Origin: CAVQFB01 sp963711675
GTDB lineage: Bacteria > Acidobacteriota > Terriglobia > Terriglobales > Acidobacteriaceae
Assembly: GCA_963711675.1 (NCBI GenBank)
Contig: CAVQFB010000016.1
Coordinates: 1-64,000, forward strand
Reading direction: 5' to 3'
Length of the DNA: 64,000 nucleotides
The notes under the pieces were generated by a model. The model did no database searches. It was not told the DNA's origin and was given only the letters and a program-made list of their open reading frames with translations. The translations under genes and the position numbers were made by a program. Shown here piece after piece: positions 10,407-22,236 of this stretch (its first letter is position 1; each line of letters begins with the position of its first letter).

Positions 10407-11456
10407 TTAGAACCCTACTAACACCGGCTCTGGCTCCAGGCGGATCCCCCAGCCTTCGAATACCTGGCTCTGAATCTTATTTCGCAAAGCGATGACTTCG
10501 GCTGCCGTCGCTTCTCCGCGGTTCACAATAGCGAGCGCATGCTTTCGTGAGATGCCGACTCGCCCAAGGGTATAGCCCTTCGTGAAACCGGAATGTTCCA
10601 CCAGCCAGGCGGCCGAAACCTTTCTTTGAGACTCGAGCGCAGGGTAGCTTGGGATCTGCAGATTTTGAGCGGCGGCGCGCTTTGTCAGTTCCGCGTATTG
10701 CTCCGCCGAAAGCACCGGATTCTTGAAGAACGACCCGGCGCTGCGACAGTCCTCGTCGCCAGGAACGATCAGCATCGCCTTGCTCGCCCGTATTTTCCGC
10801 ACGGCTTCGCGCGTTTCCGCCAGAGATGGGGGCGTGCTGCGGTCCGCAAAATATTTCTTTATGTCAGTGTATGCAATGCGTGGCTGGCCGCCGTGCTTCA
10901 AGGTGTAGCCCACACGAAGAATGATGTATCGTCCCCGAGCGGTGGTGTTGAAGATGCTCGTGCGGTATGCGAAACCGCAATCATTTCTGTCCAGCTCCTG
11001 TTCCTCTCCGCTGGTGACATCGAGCGCGACCACTGAGTCGATCGTCTCGGAGACTTCCTGGCCATACGCCCCGACGTTCTGCACGGGAGTGCCCCCGACA
11101 CTGCCCGGAATGCCGCTCAGGCACTCGATGCCAGCGCAGTTGTGAGCTACCACCGCGGCTACGAACCCGTCCCATTCTTCGCCTGCGCCGGCTTCGAACC
11201 GGACGTTGCCATCGTGGCCGTGGAAATGGTTGATCCCCGGAATCGCGACGCGCAGCACCAATCCCGGCCAGCCCGCGTCCGACACGACCAGGTTGCTGCC
11301 TCCGCCGAGCACAAAAAGTGGCAGAGATTTCGAGCGCGAGTACTCGACGGCCTCACGCACTTCGTCAACCGTCGACGCCTCGACGAAATATCGTGCGGGC
11401 CCTCCAACCTTCATGGTGGTCAGCGGGCCGAGCGACACATTTTCCTGAATCTGCAT
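10407..11456 (-). CDS. murB: UDP-N-acetylenolpyruvoylglucosamine reductase (type I)
   Basis: FAD enzyme that reduces UDP-GlcNAc-enolpyruvate to UDP-MurNAc for peptidoglycan synthesis. The N-terminal FAD-binding region has TMKVGGPARYFVE and LGGGSNLVVSD. The catalytic Ser is in SAGSFFKNP, and the C-terminal Glu lies in the final EPEPVLVGF segment. The FAYRTSIFN segment and the overall length of 349 match the type I (E. coli-like) form. It stands alone, away from a mur/fts cluster, with a divergent promoter region shared with the bacilliredoxin gene. Confidence 0.95.
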   Translation of the reverse strand: MQIQENVSLGPLTTMKVGGPARYFVEASTVDEVREAVEYSRSKSLPLFVLGGGSNLVVSDAGWPGLVLRVAIPGINHFHGHDGNVRFEAGAGEEWDGFVAAVVAHNCAGIECLSGIPGSVGGTPVQNVGAYGQEVSETIDSVVALDVTSGEEQELDRNDCGFAYRTSIFNTTARGRYIILRVGYTLKHGGQPRIAYTDIKKYFADRSTPPSLAETREAVRKIRASKAMLIVPGDEDCRSAGSFFKNPVLSAEQYAELTKRAAAQNLQIPSYPALESQRKVSAAWLVEHSGFTKGYTLGRVGISRKHALAIVNRGEATAAEVIALRNKIQSQVFEGWGIRLEPEPVLVGF

Positions 11457-11604
11457 GGCCTGCTTTCAATATATAGCGGCAGCTGCCGTCAGTAGGATTC
11501 GTAATTATTACCACGAAGGAACCCGACCGCCGGTCGATGCGCTCCGCGACTCGTGGCGGCGACCATGTACACTAGAAAATGAGTCTTAAGTCGAAGGAGC
11601 GGTC

Positions 11605-12042
11605 ATGTATCCAGAAATTATGGTGATTCCCATGCGCGAAGAGCTTACCCGGTTGGGTATCGAGGAACTGCGTAGCGCGGCGGATGTCGATGGCGCTATT
11701 GCCAATCAGCCCGGTACAACCATGGTAGTTGTGAACTCAATTTGCGGATGCGCCGCTGGCCGCATGCGTCCGGCAGTTCGTCTTGCCCTTCAAAATTCTG
11801 CCAAGCCCGACAAGGCGTTCACCGTGTTTGCCGGACAGGACAAGGAAGCCACGGATAGGGCTCGCTCTTATTTCACAGGATATCCGCCGTCCTCTCCCTC
11901 GATCGCCATACTCCGCGATGGACAGTTGGTTTACATGATGCAGCGCCGCGACATCGAAACGCGGGAAGCCCACGCCATCGCCGCTGACCTTCAGGCTGCA
12001 TTCGACAAGTTCTGCACCAGTGCGAATCCGGTGTCGAAATAG
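11605..12042 (+). CDS. BrxA/BrxB family bacilliredoxin
   Basis: Thioredoxin-fold protein of the YphP/YqiW (DUF1094) family. It opens with MYPEIMVIPMREEL and carries the diagnostic CGC motif in NSICGCAAGRMRP, where thioredoxin would have CGPC. Known members remove bacillithiol from S-bacillithiolated proteins. Length 145 is typical. A ribosome binding site (GGAGCGGTC) precedes the ATG. A YpdA-like reductase near 41.7 kb would complete the cycle; whether this organism makes bacillithiol must be read from genes outside the window. Confidence 0.9.
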   Translation: MYPEIMVIPMREELTRLGIEELRSAADVDGAIANQPGTTMVVVNSICGCAAGRMRPAVRLALQNSAKPDKAFTVFAGQDKEATDRARSYFTGYPPSSPSIAILRDGQLVYMMQRRDIETREAHAIAADLQAAFDKFCTSANPVSK

Positions 12043-12094
12043 CTTGCCAGGCTGAGTTTGAAAACAACGGTTCGAAGCCAACAAGTATCAGGTA

Positions 12095-12544
12095 TTAGTG
12101 GGAAGGTGAGACCTGGAAAGAGACTTGCGGAAGCGCTTTTAGATCCGGGGCGACCCACCGCTCCCTCGCTTTGTCTGACATCACCACTTCGCGCGTGTAG
12201 TAGTCGAACAGAATGTTCTTGTCCGGATAAGTGCGGATGAGTTCGTTCACCGCATCGGTCAGGCAAACCCCTGCAGACGTCTTCCCCAATTGCGCAGCCA
12301 CCAATTCCAGCCAGAAACGGGTGATTGTCTCGTGGTATCCCTTCACAGCGTGATGAGCCGTGAATCGCAACAGGCTGTTCCGCATTCTGGCCAGCGCTTC
12401 CTCGAACGCAAGATGGCCCAGGTACCATGCCGCCACCGCCAGATGTTTTCCGTGATCGAAGTCTTTGACTCCGTATTCGCAGCTTTCGAATTTGCGTACG
12501 ACGGCTTCAACTTCCCCAAGATTCCGATAAAACGCGGCTTCCAT
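12095..12544 (-). CDS. Conserved-looking hypothetical protein
   Basis: I chose the Met of MEAAFYRNLGEVEA because GAGGAGAAAG lies 5 nt upstream. A longer open frame to 12625 would run through a terminator hairpin. The 149-residue product is acidic-helical and has no signal peptide or membrane segment. It contains DFDHGKHLAVAAWYLGH and RFTAHHAVKGYHETITRFWL; the several His with Asp/Glu look like possible metal or ligand contacts. I cannot assign a family. Convergent with the bacilliredoxin gene, 52 bp apart. Confidence 0.7.
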   Translation of the reverse strand: MEAAFYRNLGEVEAVVRKFESCEYGVKDFDHGKHLAVAAWYLGHLAFEEALARMRNSLLRFTAHHAVKGYHETITRFWLELVAAQLGKTSAGVCLTDAVNELIRTYPDKNILFDYYTREVVMSDKARERWVAPDLKALPQVSFQVSPSH

Positions 12545-12583
12545 GGCAACTTTCTCCTCTTTTGATGACGACCGATTTTTGGC

Positions 12584-12619
12584 AAAAAAAAGCGCCCGCA
12601 CGCAAGATGCGTACGGGCG
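12584..12619 (-). terminator. Strong intrinsic terminator
   Basis: A 12-bp stem with one mismatch (CGCCCG.ACGCA against TGCGT.CGGGCG) and 3-nt loop is followed on the minus strand by eight T. It lies downstream of the YVTN protein gene and 40 nt before the start at 12544, so it probably ends transcription from the former. Confidence 0.75.
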
Positions 12620-12745
12620 TTTCACTCTTGACCTGACTTGATATTAAACGGGAAAACGGCTGAAGTCCAACACTGTTGCGGGGGTAGTGCAATGTGGGGA
12701 AGAGCATTCGGACCAGGACAGTCGACGCATTTGCCCCGGGCGGCT

Positions 12746-12807
12746 ACCAGCTTCAGCGGCTAAAGCCGTTCGTGGCTGGTCCCCTTTGGCATCGCTAAAG
12801 CGATGCC
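12746..12807. repeat. REP-like hairpin doublet with TAAA loops
   Basis: Two adjacent hairpins share the same four-base loop TAAA. The first is CGGC-TAAA-GCCG at 12757-12768 with an outer ACCAG/CTGGT pair at 12746-12780. The second is the perfect 8-bp GGCATCGC-TAAA-GCGATGCC at 12788-12807. Paired hairpins of this kind look like extragenic palindromes mobilised by RAYT-type transposases; none is in the window, so that link is inference. Confidence 0.6.
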
Positions 12808-12854
12808 CTGATACGAGGCGCGGCATGGAACGGCAGCACCACTCGCACAGGGCG

Positions 12855-14023
12855 TTATTTTGCCGGTTCTTTGGTCAGCATGAACGACTTCACCACAATA
12901 TTGTTCGGCTGAACTCCCACCGGAATCATGGTGAGAAGCGAATATTCCGAGGGCTCCAATTTCGTGGACTTGCGTTTCTGGATGACGGTCACGTCCCCGG
13001 ACTGTGAGTCCAGCACCAGCAGATAATTCTGACTCTGCGACAGAGCCAGCCCATCGGGATGGCTGCCCACGGGCATCGTGGCAATCATCTTGCCCAGATC
13101 AATGTCGTAGACCGCCACGGTGTTCGAGCCGAAATTGCTTACATAGAGCCGCGAGTTGTCCGCGGTCACGACGCCGCGCGACGGCTTTTCTCCGATCAGG
13201 TACGTTCCGCCGACTTCGTTAGTTGCCGGTCTCGATGATCGAAATATTGTTCGGAATCGAAGTTGCATGACGATCAGTTCGCCGCCATCGGGCTTCAGCG
13301 CCAGATTCACTGGCGTGTGCCCCACATCCAGCAGGGCCAGCAGTTTGTCGCTCTTCAAGTCGATTGAGGCCACCTGCCCCGAGCCGTGCAAGCCACGAAG
13401 GCTTTGCTCGAGTCCGGCAGAATGGCGATGTCTTCCGGCTGCTGGCAGACTGGCAATGGTGGCGCGAACCTTGAGTTGCTGGGCGTCGATGATCGAAACC
13501 GTGTCATCGCCGCGGTTGCTGACGACCACGGTCTTGCCATCCGGCGAAACTCTGGCCAGTCCAGGCGAGGCGCCAACTCGCAGGTTGCCCAGGACCGGCG
13601 TTTCTCGAGATCGAGCACCGAAACATTCGCGGAAGCCGGAATTAGCCACGTATCCGCGTTTGCCGTCGGCGGAGACATCGATGAAGTAAGGAGTGCCGTG
13701 AACCCCGATGGTGGCGACAACCTGATTTCGTTCGGCATCGATGACGCTGACATTATTCGAGCCGCGTATTGACGACGTACATTTCGTTCTTCTTGCTGTT
13801 CGCGGCGACTCCGGTCGGGCTCGGTTCCGACAGCGAATCGTCCTTGCCGGCTCGAACGTGCGCAGATCGATCACCTGACCGTGTTGCTCTTGCCATTGGT
13901 GACGTACGCATACTCGCGATAGGCGGGGCCGTAGTCGGGCAGCGCGCGTGAGTTGGAAGTACCACCACCCGAGTACCGCCAATGATCAGGGACCAGAACT
14001 ACGATGAGAAGAATTTTCTTCAA
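12855..14023 (-). CDS. Secreted YVTN-repeat beta-propeller protein, several frameshifts
   Basis: The text repeats YVTN-type blades of about 40 residues: NNVSVIDAERNQVVATIG, DDTVSIIDAQQLKVRAT, GQVASIDLKSDKLLALLDVG and NTVAVYDIDLGKMIATMPVG. This gives a seven-bladed propeller of the YncE type, usually periplasmic. A TTG at 14021-14023 would begin a signal-like stretch (KKILLIVVLV). The true text jumps between frames at least five times, for example near 13230, 13390, 13430, 13600 and 13760, with correct blades split between the long frame and two minus-strand frames at 13355-13753 and 13753-13968. I treat these as probable sequence errors. Confidence 0.65.
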
Positions 14024-14070
14024 TGTTCAGTCGGCGGCAGGCGGACGAGGCCGCGCCGTCGCGGAAGATC

Positions 14071-15130
14071 TCAGCCGGCAGCGGCCATCGGCGCACCGAT
14101 TCCCGGTATGGTTCGTCCCACCACGGCTGCGATCTGCCGCACCTGCGTCATCAGTTCATCAAATTGCTCGGGAAACAGCGACTGCATGCCGTCGGAAAGT
14201 GCCTGGTCGGGGTCGATGGTGGACTTCCACCATCAATCCGTCCGCGCCCACGGCGACCGCGGCCCGCGAAAGTGGCGTAACTTTGTTTCGCTTTCCGGTG
14301 CCGTGGCTGGGATCGACGATGATCGGCAGATGGCTCAGGCGCTGGACTGCGGGAACGACGCTCAGGTCCAGTGTGTTCCGCGTGTGGTCGGCGAAAGGTG
14401 CGCACGCCCGCGTTCGCAGAGGATCACGTTGTAATTGCCTTCGCTCATCACGTATTCGGCGGCCATCAGGAATTCTTCGAGCGTCGCCGACATGCCGCGC
14501 TTCAGCAGCACCGGCTTGCTTGGCTCGTCCGGCACGCTTCAGCAGCGAGAAATTCTGCATGTTGCGGGCGCCGATCTGGATCATGTCGGCGTATTCCTCG
14601 ACCAGCTCCAGCGATTCGTTGTCGACGGCCTCGGTGACGATCCTCAGTCCAAATTGGTCGCGGACCTCCGCCATGATTCTGCAGCGCCGTCTTCGCCCAG
14701 CCCTTGAAAGGAATAGGGCGAGGTGCGCGGCTTGTAGGCGCCTCCGCGAAAAAATTGCGCTCCTGCGCGATACACGCGTTCAGCCACGGCAAATGCCTGC
14801 TCGCGGCTCTCGATGGCGCATGGCCCGGCCATCGATAGCCAGGCCTGTGCCGCCGATCGTGGCGTCGGTGCCTGGGAAGGTGATGACCGTATTGTCCTGC
14901 TTGATGTCGCGGCTGACCAGCTTGTATGGCTTGGTGACGCGGATGACTTCCTGCACGCCCGGCATTTCATCGAGCGTGCCGGGCTCGATTTCGCCCCTGT
15001 TGCCGGTGATGCCGATGGCAGTGCGCTGCGCCCCGGGCATGGAGTGGGCGCGATATCCCAGCGCTTCGAACTTTTTGCAGACGGCGCGCACCTGTTCTGC
15101 CGTGGCGTGCGCCTGCATGACAACGAGCAT
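14071..15130 (-). CDS. aroF: 3-deoxy-7-phosphoheptulonate (DAHP) synthase, AroF/PheB-like type, frameshifted
   Basis: First enzyme of the shikimate pathway, joining PEP and erythrose 4-phosphate. The N-terminal ferredoxin-like regulatory domain (MLVVMQAHATAEQVRAVCKK) and the TIM barrel are both present: AGPCAIESREQAFAVAE, GGAYKPRTSPYSFQGLG, IQIGARNMQNFSLLKR and IVDPSHGTGKRN. The start at 15130 has AGGTGAG just upstream. The C-terminus GIGAPMAAAG ends at a TGA at 14071. Frame changes occur near 14822, 14690, 14525, 14410 and 14230. The reassembled length of about 350 residues is normal for the Thermotoga-like class I-beta enzyme. Confidence 0.82.
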
Positions 15131-15292
15131 GGGCTCACCTCGAAGACCTTTCAGTGTATCGTCAGGGGGGCCTCGGGGCAAACGCCGCGTAAAGCGGGTG
15201 CTGGGGTCAGTTTCGGAAACTAACCCACTACCAAAAGGCGCGGTCCGCGCCAACTTCCTGCATCCTCTATCCCCCAGACTATACTTCTTGAC

Positions 15293-16227
15293 ATGCCTCG
15301 TTCGATGGCGGAAGAACAGGATATTCTCAAGCATCCTGCTCCGAAACACCCGCCCCGTCTGACGTCCCGCCGCATTGGCATTCATACCTCGATCGCCGGT
15401 GGGGTGGAGAACGCGGCCGAACGAGCCTACCGCCTTGGATGCAACACGTTCCAGATCTTCTCCACCAGCCCCCGCCAATGGCAGCCATACACGCTCAGCC
15501 GGCCACAATGCGTAGAGATGGCACGCCTGCGCGAGAAATATGACCTGAAGCCGCTGGTGATCCACGTCAATTATCTGGTGAACCTGGCCGGCACGACTCC
15601 GCATTTTCCTGCAGAAATCGATCGCGGCTTTTCGCGGAGAACTGGAGCGGGCGCTCGCCTTGTGCGCGGAATATCTGGTGCTGCATCCCGGATCATTTCG
15701 GGGCGCCGAGCCGGGAAGAAGGGCTGATGCGCGCGGCCGAGCGATTGCCAGAGCTGCGGCACGGGCTGGATCTCGAAATGGCGGGCTGACGGTACTGATC
15801 GAAAATACCGCCGGCGCGGAGTTTTCTTTAGGCGGAACGCTTCGAGCAGGTGGCAGAGCTTCTCGAGAAGTTGCGCGGACATCGTCCCGGTGGCCGCATG
15901 CATCGACACCTGCCACACCCATGTTGCGGGATACGACATCGTCAGCGCAGAGGGCATGAGGCTAGACACTTGCGCATCTGGATGCAACGGTCGGACTTGA
16001 AAAACGTCCGCGTCTGGCATTGCAACGACGCCAAGGCGGAGCGAGGATCGAAGCTCGACCGCCATGAGCAGATCGGTAAGGGAAAGCTGGGAAAGGATGT
16101 GTTCCGCCGGTTGTTGAACGATCCGCGATTCGCTCACGCGGCGTTCATCGCCGAGACACCGATCGACGAACCGGGGGATGATCGCAGGAATGTGCAGGCG
16201 CTGAAAGGGCTAGTTCGTCGAAAATAA
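15293..16227 (+). CDS. nfo: Endonuclease IV (AP endonuclease), frameshifted
   Basis: Zinc-dependent enzyme that cuts the DNA backbone at abasic sites in base-excision repair. The N-terminal part IGIHTSIAGGVENAAERAYRLGC with FQIFSTSPRQW is classic. Later motifs are split over other frames: LVLHPGSFRG from about 15670, IENTAGAEFSLGG near 15800, and the C-terminal zinc-binding text CNDAKAERGSKLDRHEQIGKG near 16030. At least three frame changes occur (about 15620-15660, 15835 and 15920). The reassembled length of about 310 residues includes a 25-residue N-terminal extension; ATG 15308 is an alternative start. Confidence 0.82.
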
Positions 16228-16349
16228 TGTCGCTGTACCCACCGACTGGACAGGCGATCGCCCTGACGACTGCTCCGTATCCTGCATCCACGCTGCATTG
16301 ACCGTCCTCGTTGTAAAATAAAAGTTTACCTTACGCACTTACGTCTTCT

Positions 16350-18923
<2,574 letters not shown>

Positions 18924-18998
18924 AGCGCTAGACGCGCTCCTGGGCTCCCCGGGCGACCTGCTTTCTCTAGAACGAGACAATTAACGATGGAAAGATAA

Positions 18999-19019
18999 GG
19001 GCGGGCTTTTGGCCCGCCC
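18999..19019. terminator. GC-rich hairpin between convergent genes
   Basis: Arms GGGCGGGC and GCCCGCCC around a TTTTG loop lie between the ends of leuS (plus) and a secreted-protein gene (minus). T-runs are weak on both sides, so a shared bidirectional terminator is only likely. Confidence 0.55.
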
Positions 19020-19043
19020 GGTTTGCGTGCAGGAAAGATCGTG

Positions 19044-19418
19044 TTACTCGCCCGACGTCTGAGCCTCACTCAGCACGAGAGCGTCTTTGCGATTCGCGAA
19101 GTCGATCTCATCGACCGTCTTGAGGTTTCCACTACCCGGCTTCACAGTCACCGAGTTGTACTGCGCGGCTTCCTTGTTGTCTACCAGCTTACCGGGAACC
19201 GTGACCAGCGTTTTACCATGCTGAATGATCTGCATCTGAACGTCTTGCCCCGTGCCGCTCCATTGTGCCTTGTAGTCGCCAGCCGGGAGTTGGGTGCTGC
19301 CCACCAGTGCCGGCTCGGTTAAAGTGAACTTTCCTTCATGCTTGTCCGCCGCGAAAGCGGAAAGCGATAAGAGTACCGTAACGGCTGCCACCAGAGAAAA
19401 GTACTTCGCGAACTTCAT
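19044..19418 (-). CDS. Small secreted protein
   Basis: The Met at 19418 (MKFAKYFSLVAAVTVLLSLSAFAAD) begins a textbook signal peptide with an AFA-A cleavage site near residue 22, and GGAGGATT lies 5 nt upstream. The mature part of about 100 residues is beta-rich: KFTLTEPALVGSTQLPAGDYKAQW, then repeated short strands ending in LSEAQTSGE. It looks like a compact periplasmic or extracellular beta-sandwich. No catalytic motif is visible and I assign no function. Confidence 0.75.
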   Translation of the reverse strand: MKFAKYFSLVAAVTVLLSLSAFAADKHEGKFTLTEPALVGSTQLPAGDYKAQWSGTGQDVQMQIIQHGKTLVTVPGKLVDNKEAAQYNSVTVKPGSGNLKTVDEIDFANRKDALVLSEAQTSGE

Positions 19419-19599
19419 TTTCAAATCCTCCATGATTTTGTTTCGCCCTTGTGAAGCAGGACAACCAGAGTTGCCACCGCAGTATGAATGCACGCCCACA
19501 AAGCTAGAGATGCCAACCGGCGCGCGGGAGATGCAGACGAATACTCCGCCAGGCACAAGTTATTCAACTGCGCGGGTAATGAGCCCTCTCGTCTGCTCC

Positions 19600-19648
19600 G
19601 CGCCAGATCCCTCGCTCCGCTGGAGAAAACGCGGAGCTTCAGGATGAC
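19600..19648 (-). repeat. Dispersed hairpin repeat, unit 1
   Basis: A 49-bp unit that on the minus strand begins GTCATCCTGAA, contains the stem GCTCCGC/GCGGAGC, and ends GAGGGATCTGGCGC. It is 45/49 identical to the unit at 54512-54560, and one base pair of the stem differs by a compensatory change. It lies in the 371-bp gap between two divergent genes (19419-19789), in which I see nothing else definite. Confidence 0.7.
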
Positions 19649-19789
19649 TTTCCGATAGGACGATGGCAAATTAAGCCACTACCGATCCTTGATGTTTCTT
19701 GACAGATCTTCTGCCGCCCCCTTCGCGCGTCGACCGCGCATGGCAACCCCGCCCATGCGATCGCTATTTGTCTGCGATATGCTATCTGT

Positions 19790-20893
19790 GTGAAAGCTCC
19801 TTCGCCCACACTCGAGGGTTTCCGCGCAACCTTTCATCAGCCTGCGCTCAGCACCGCAGAGATTGCCTGGCGCTGGAGCTTCGGGACAGCAGTGTCGTTG
19901 TTGCTCACGCTGTCTTTCTTCGCGTACATGGACACGCTCCCGGTGACGAATACGGATTTGTTCTTCCTGCGCTCTCGTCACCCGTTCCTGATTTCGCAGG
20001 CGATCGCGCACATTCTCCGCGGCAGCGCGCTTCGCTTCGTCCTGGCCAGCGCCGTCCTGTTTGCCACTCTTGCTGTGGCCTGGATTGTGGCGTCTGCCTT
20101 CGGGCGTGCGGTGACGGTCAAATGGTTGGTGGACTACTTTGGCTCGCGTTGGCGTGAATGGGCGCCGGGGGCCGAGCCATCACTGCGGGCAGACGACCAA
20201 CGGTGGGATTTCCGGTCGCTTCTGGGATTGAGCGTCTTGCGCGTGTCGGTCATGATGGCCGCGGTCATAGCGTGCCTGGGCGCGTCGATTGTGGCCGGGT
20301 TTGTTTCTTCCGCCAAGCATCCGCGGCCGGGCCTCGCCTTCCTGCTCTTTATTCCCTTGGTTTGTCTGGTGTGGATCTTCTGGTCGGCGCTGAACTGGTT
20401 TTTCTCGCTGGCGTCGGTTTTTGTCGTCCGAGATGGACGGGACACTTTCGGCGGAGTAGCGGCGGCGGTCAAAGTTTTTCGCGAGCGCATGGGGCCAATT
20501 GTGGCGGTCAGCTGCTGGTTCGGCCTGGCTCACCTGACGGCGTTTTCGCTCGCGACCACGGTTGTAGCATTTCCACTTTCCCTGGCGGGAATCGTGCCGG
20601 TCGGAGTTACTCTCATCGGGGTAGCGCTTGTTACGCTGCTGTATTTCGCCGTGGTCGACTGGCTATACGCGGCGCGGCTCGCAGGCTACGTCGCCATTAT
20701 TGAAGGGCCGGAGGTGTTTCCACAGCCGGAAGTGGTCACACCAGGTCCGGCAGCAGCTTTCGTACGTGCAACAAGCACGTTGGCCCTGGCGAATAAGACC
20801 GAGCCGAAGGAGCCGATCTATCCGCCGATCCCTCCGTCCGATGACGACATCTTGAGCGACATCCCGCTGCCGCCGAACGAATCCAGCACCTAG
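19790..20893 (+). CDS. Multi-pass membrane protein of unknown function
   Basis: The start is GTG (KAPSPTLEGFRATF). Six or so hydrophobic helices can be seen: AVSLLLTLSFFAYM, FVLASAVLFATLAVAWIVAS, VMMAAVIACLGASIVAGFV, AFLLFIPLVCLVWIFW, a helix near LAHLTAFSLATTVVAFPLSL, and VTLIGVALVTLLYFAVVDWL. The C-terminal 65 residues are soluble and Pro-rich (YPPIPPSDDD). There is no recognisable transport or enzymatic motif. It is followed 25 bp later by the cupin and reductase genes on the same strand, so it may head a three-gene unit. Confidence 0.7.
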   Translation: MKAPSPTLEGFRATFHQPALSTAEIAWRWSFGTAVSLLLTLSFFAYMDTLPVTNTDLFFLRSRHPFLISQAIAHILRGSALRFVLASAVLFATLAVAWIVASAFGRAVTVKWLVDYFGSRWREWAPGAEPSLRADDQRWDFRSLLGLSVLRVSVMMAAVIACLGASIVAGFVSSAKHPRPGLAFLLFIPLVCLVWIFWSALNWFFSLASVFVVRDGRDTFGGVAAAVKVFRERMGPIVAVSCWFGLAHLTAFSLATTVVAFPLSLAGIVPVGVTLIGVALVTLLYFAVVDWLYAARLAGYVAIIEGPEVFPQPEVVTPGPAAAFVRATSTLALANKTEPKEPIYPPIPPSDDDILSDIPLPPNESST

Positions 20894-20918
20894 CGCTGCA
20901 GACACCAAAGGAGAACGA

Positions 20919-21311
20919 ATGCCCGCACTCGTCCCCCAACCGACTCGTATCCAAGCCGCCGGAAACAAGCCCAAGCTGATCGACGAATACATTGGGCGCG
21001 TGAACAGTCAAGACTTGGCCGTCAGCGTGGCCCACATGCGCAGTCCGCAGGGATGGGTCGAGCCCGGACAAGCGCCGGAGTTCGACGAGTTCACGGTTGT
21101 TCTGAAGGGAACCCTACGGGTTCGGTCCGAAGCCGGGGAGTTCGATGTGGCGGCAGGTCAGGCCGTGATCGCCCACTGCGGCGAGTGGGTCCAGTATTCA
21201 ACGCCACACGAAGGTGGAGCCGAATACATCGCCGTGTGCGTCCCCGCATTCTCCATGGAGACTGTACATCGCGATCAGGACGCGACCAGCAAAGCGGGGG
21301 CGGCGAAATGA
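20919..21311 (+). CDS. Cupin-fold protein
   Basis: A single-domain cupin of 130 residues. The beta-barrel core includes PEFDEFTVVLKGTLRVRSEAG and AGQAVIAHCGEWVQYSTP. The usual metal-binding His of cupin motif 1 (HxH) are mostly absent here (EPGQAPEFDE), so metal binding is doubtful. AAGGAGAA stands just ahead of the ATG. Its stop codon overlaps the start of the next gene (ATGA), which implies translational coupling. Substrate unknown. Confidence 0.8.
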   Translation: MPALVPQPTRIQAAGNKPKLIDEYIGRVNSQDLAVSVAHMRSPQGWVEPGQAPEFDEFTVVLKGTLRVRSEAGEFDVAAGQAVIAHCGEWVQYSTPHEGGAEYIAVCVPAFSMETVHRDQDATSKAGAAK

Positions 21312-22186
21312 AGCATGCGATTCTGGGGCCGGGCGGCGTCGGCGGTCTGGTGGGCGCATGTCTCGCGCACTCTGGAGAGTCGGTCACACTGGTGGTGCGT
21401 GAGGCCGCGCTAGCTCATTATCCATCGCGCCTCCAGTTAGAGAGTGGGTTTGAGAATTTCACCGTCGACGTTTCCGTCAGCTCAACTGTTCCTCCCGTGG
21501 ACGTGCTGTGGATCACCGTGAAGGCCACGCAACTGGATGCGGCGCTCGCGTCATTGCGGCATGAGACGGCGGTGGGCGCGATCGTGCCGCTGCTCAATGG
21601 CATCGACCATGTTGCGATGCTGCGCGAACGTTATGGGACTGATCGCGTCATCGCAGCCACGATCGCGGTGGAATCGGAACGTGTCGCGCCCGGGCACATC
21701 GTTCACCGCTCGCCGTTCGCGCGGCTCAACGTCTCGTCGAAGGGCCGGAGCTTGCTGGTAGCGCCCGTCGAGCAACTCCAGCGAATCGGGTTCACCTGCA
21801 ACTTTATCGACGACGAGCAGACCTTGCTGTGGAGCAAGCTGGTGTTCCTGGGACCGGTTGCTCTGAATACCACCGCTGCGGACAAGCCCGTCGGTCAGAT
21901 TCGAGATGATCCGACGTCATGGAACAGGTTGCAGTCTGCGGTGCGCGAGGCTTGCGCCGTTGCGCGACAAGAGGGCGCCACCGTGGATGCTGACGCCGTG
22001 ATCTCCACCATCAAGAATCTGCCCGCAGGTTCACGCAGCTCGATGCAGAAAGACGTAGAGAGGGGAAATCCGCCGGAACTGGACGCCATAGGAGGCCCGA
22101 TCGTCCGCGGCGCAGGTCGCCACAACATTAAAATCCCGGTGACAGAAGAATTGATCGCGACCATCAAGCATCGCATCGGAACCTGA
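21308..22186 (+). CDS. Ketopantoate reductase family protein (PanE/ApbA)
   Basis: NADP-dependent reductase of the 6-phosphogluconate dehydrogenase-like superfamily. It has the N-terminal Rossmann motif GPGGVGGLVGACLAHSG, the loop ITVKATQLDAAL containing the conserved Lys, and the C-terminal helical domain with LWSKLVFLGPVALNTTAA, where the Lys and Asn match the catalytic positions. The start at 21308 gives a 292-residue protein of normal size; the longer frame from 21053 only overlaps the cupin gene. Pantothenate synthesis is the default role, but coupling to a cupin leaves another 2-oxo-acid substrate possible. Confidence 0.85.
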   Translation: MKHAILGPGGVGGLVGACLAHSGESVTLVVREAALAHYPSRLQLESGFENFTVDVSVSSTVPPVDVLWITVKATQLDAALASLRHETAVGAIVPLLNGIDHVAMLRERYGTDRVIAATIAVESERVAPGHIVHRSPFARLNVSSKGRSLLVAPVEQLQRIGFTCNFIDDEQTLLWSKLVFLGPVALNTTAADKPVGQIRDDPTSWNRLQSAVREACAVARQEGATVDADAVISTIKNLPAGSRSSMQKDVERGNPPELDAIGGPIVRGAGRHNIKIPVTEELIATIKHRIGT

Positions 22187-22236
22187 GAACTGAGAACCGA
22201 GAACTGTTTTCCAGGTACCAGCTATTAGGTACTGCT

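Noticed and set aside
14780..15922. 380-residue minus-strand ORF as a single gene
   Set aside because: Only its last 117 residues (from 15130) are real DAHP synthase text; the rest is antisense to the endonuclease IV gene.
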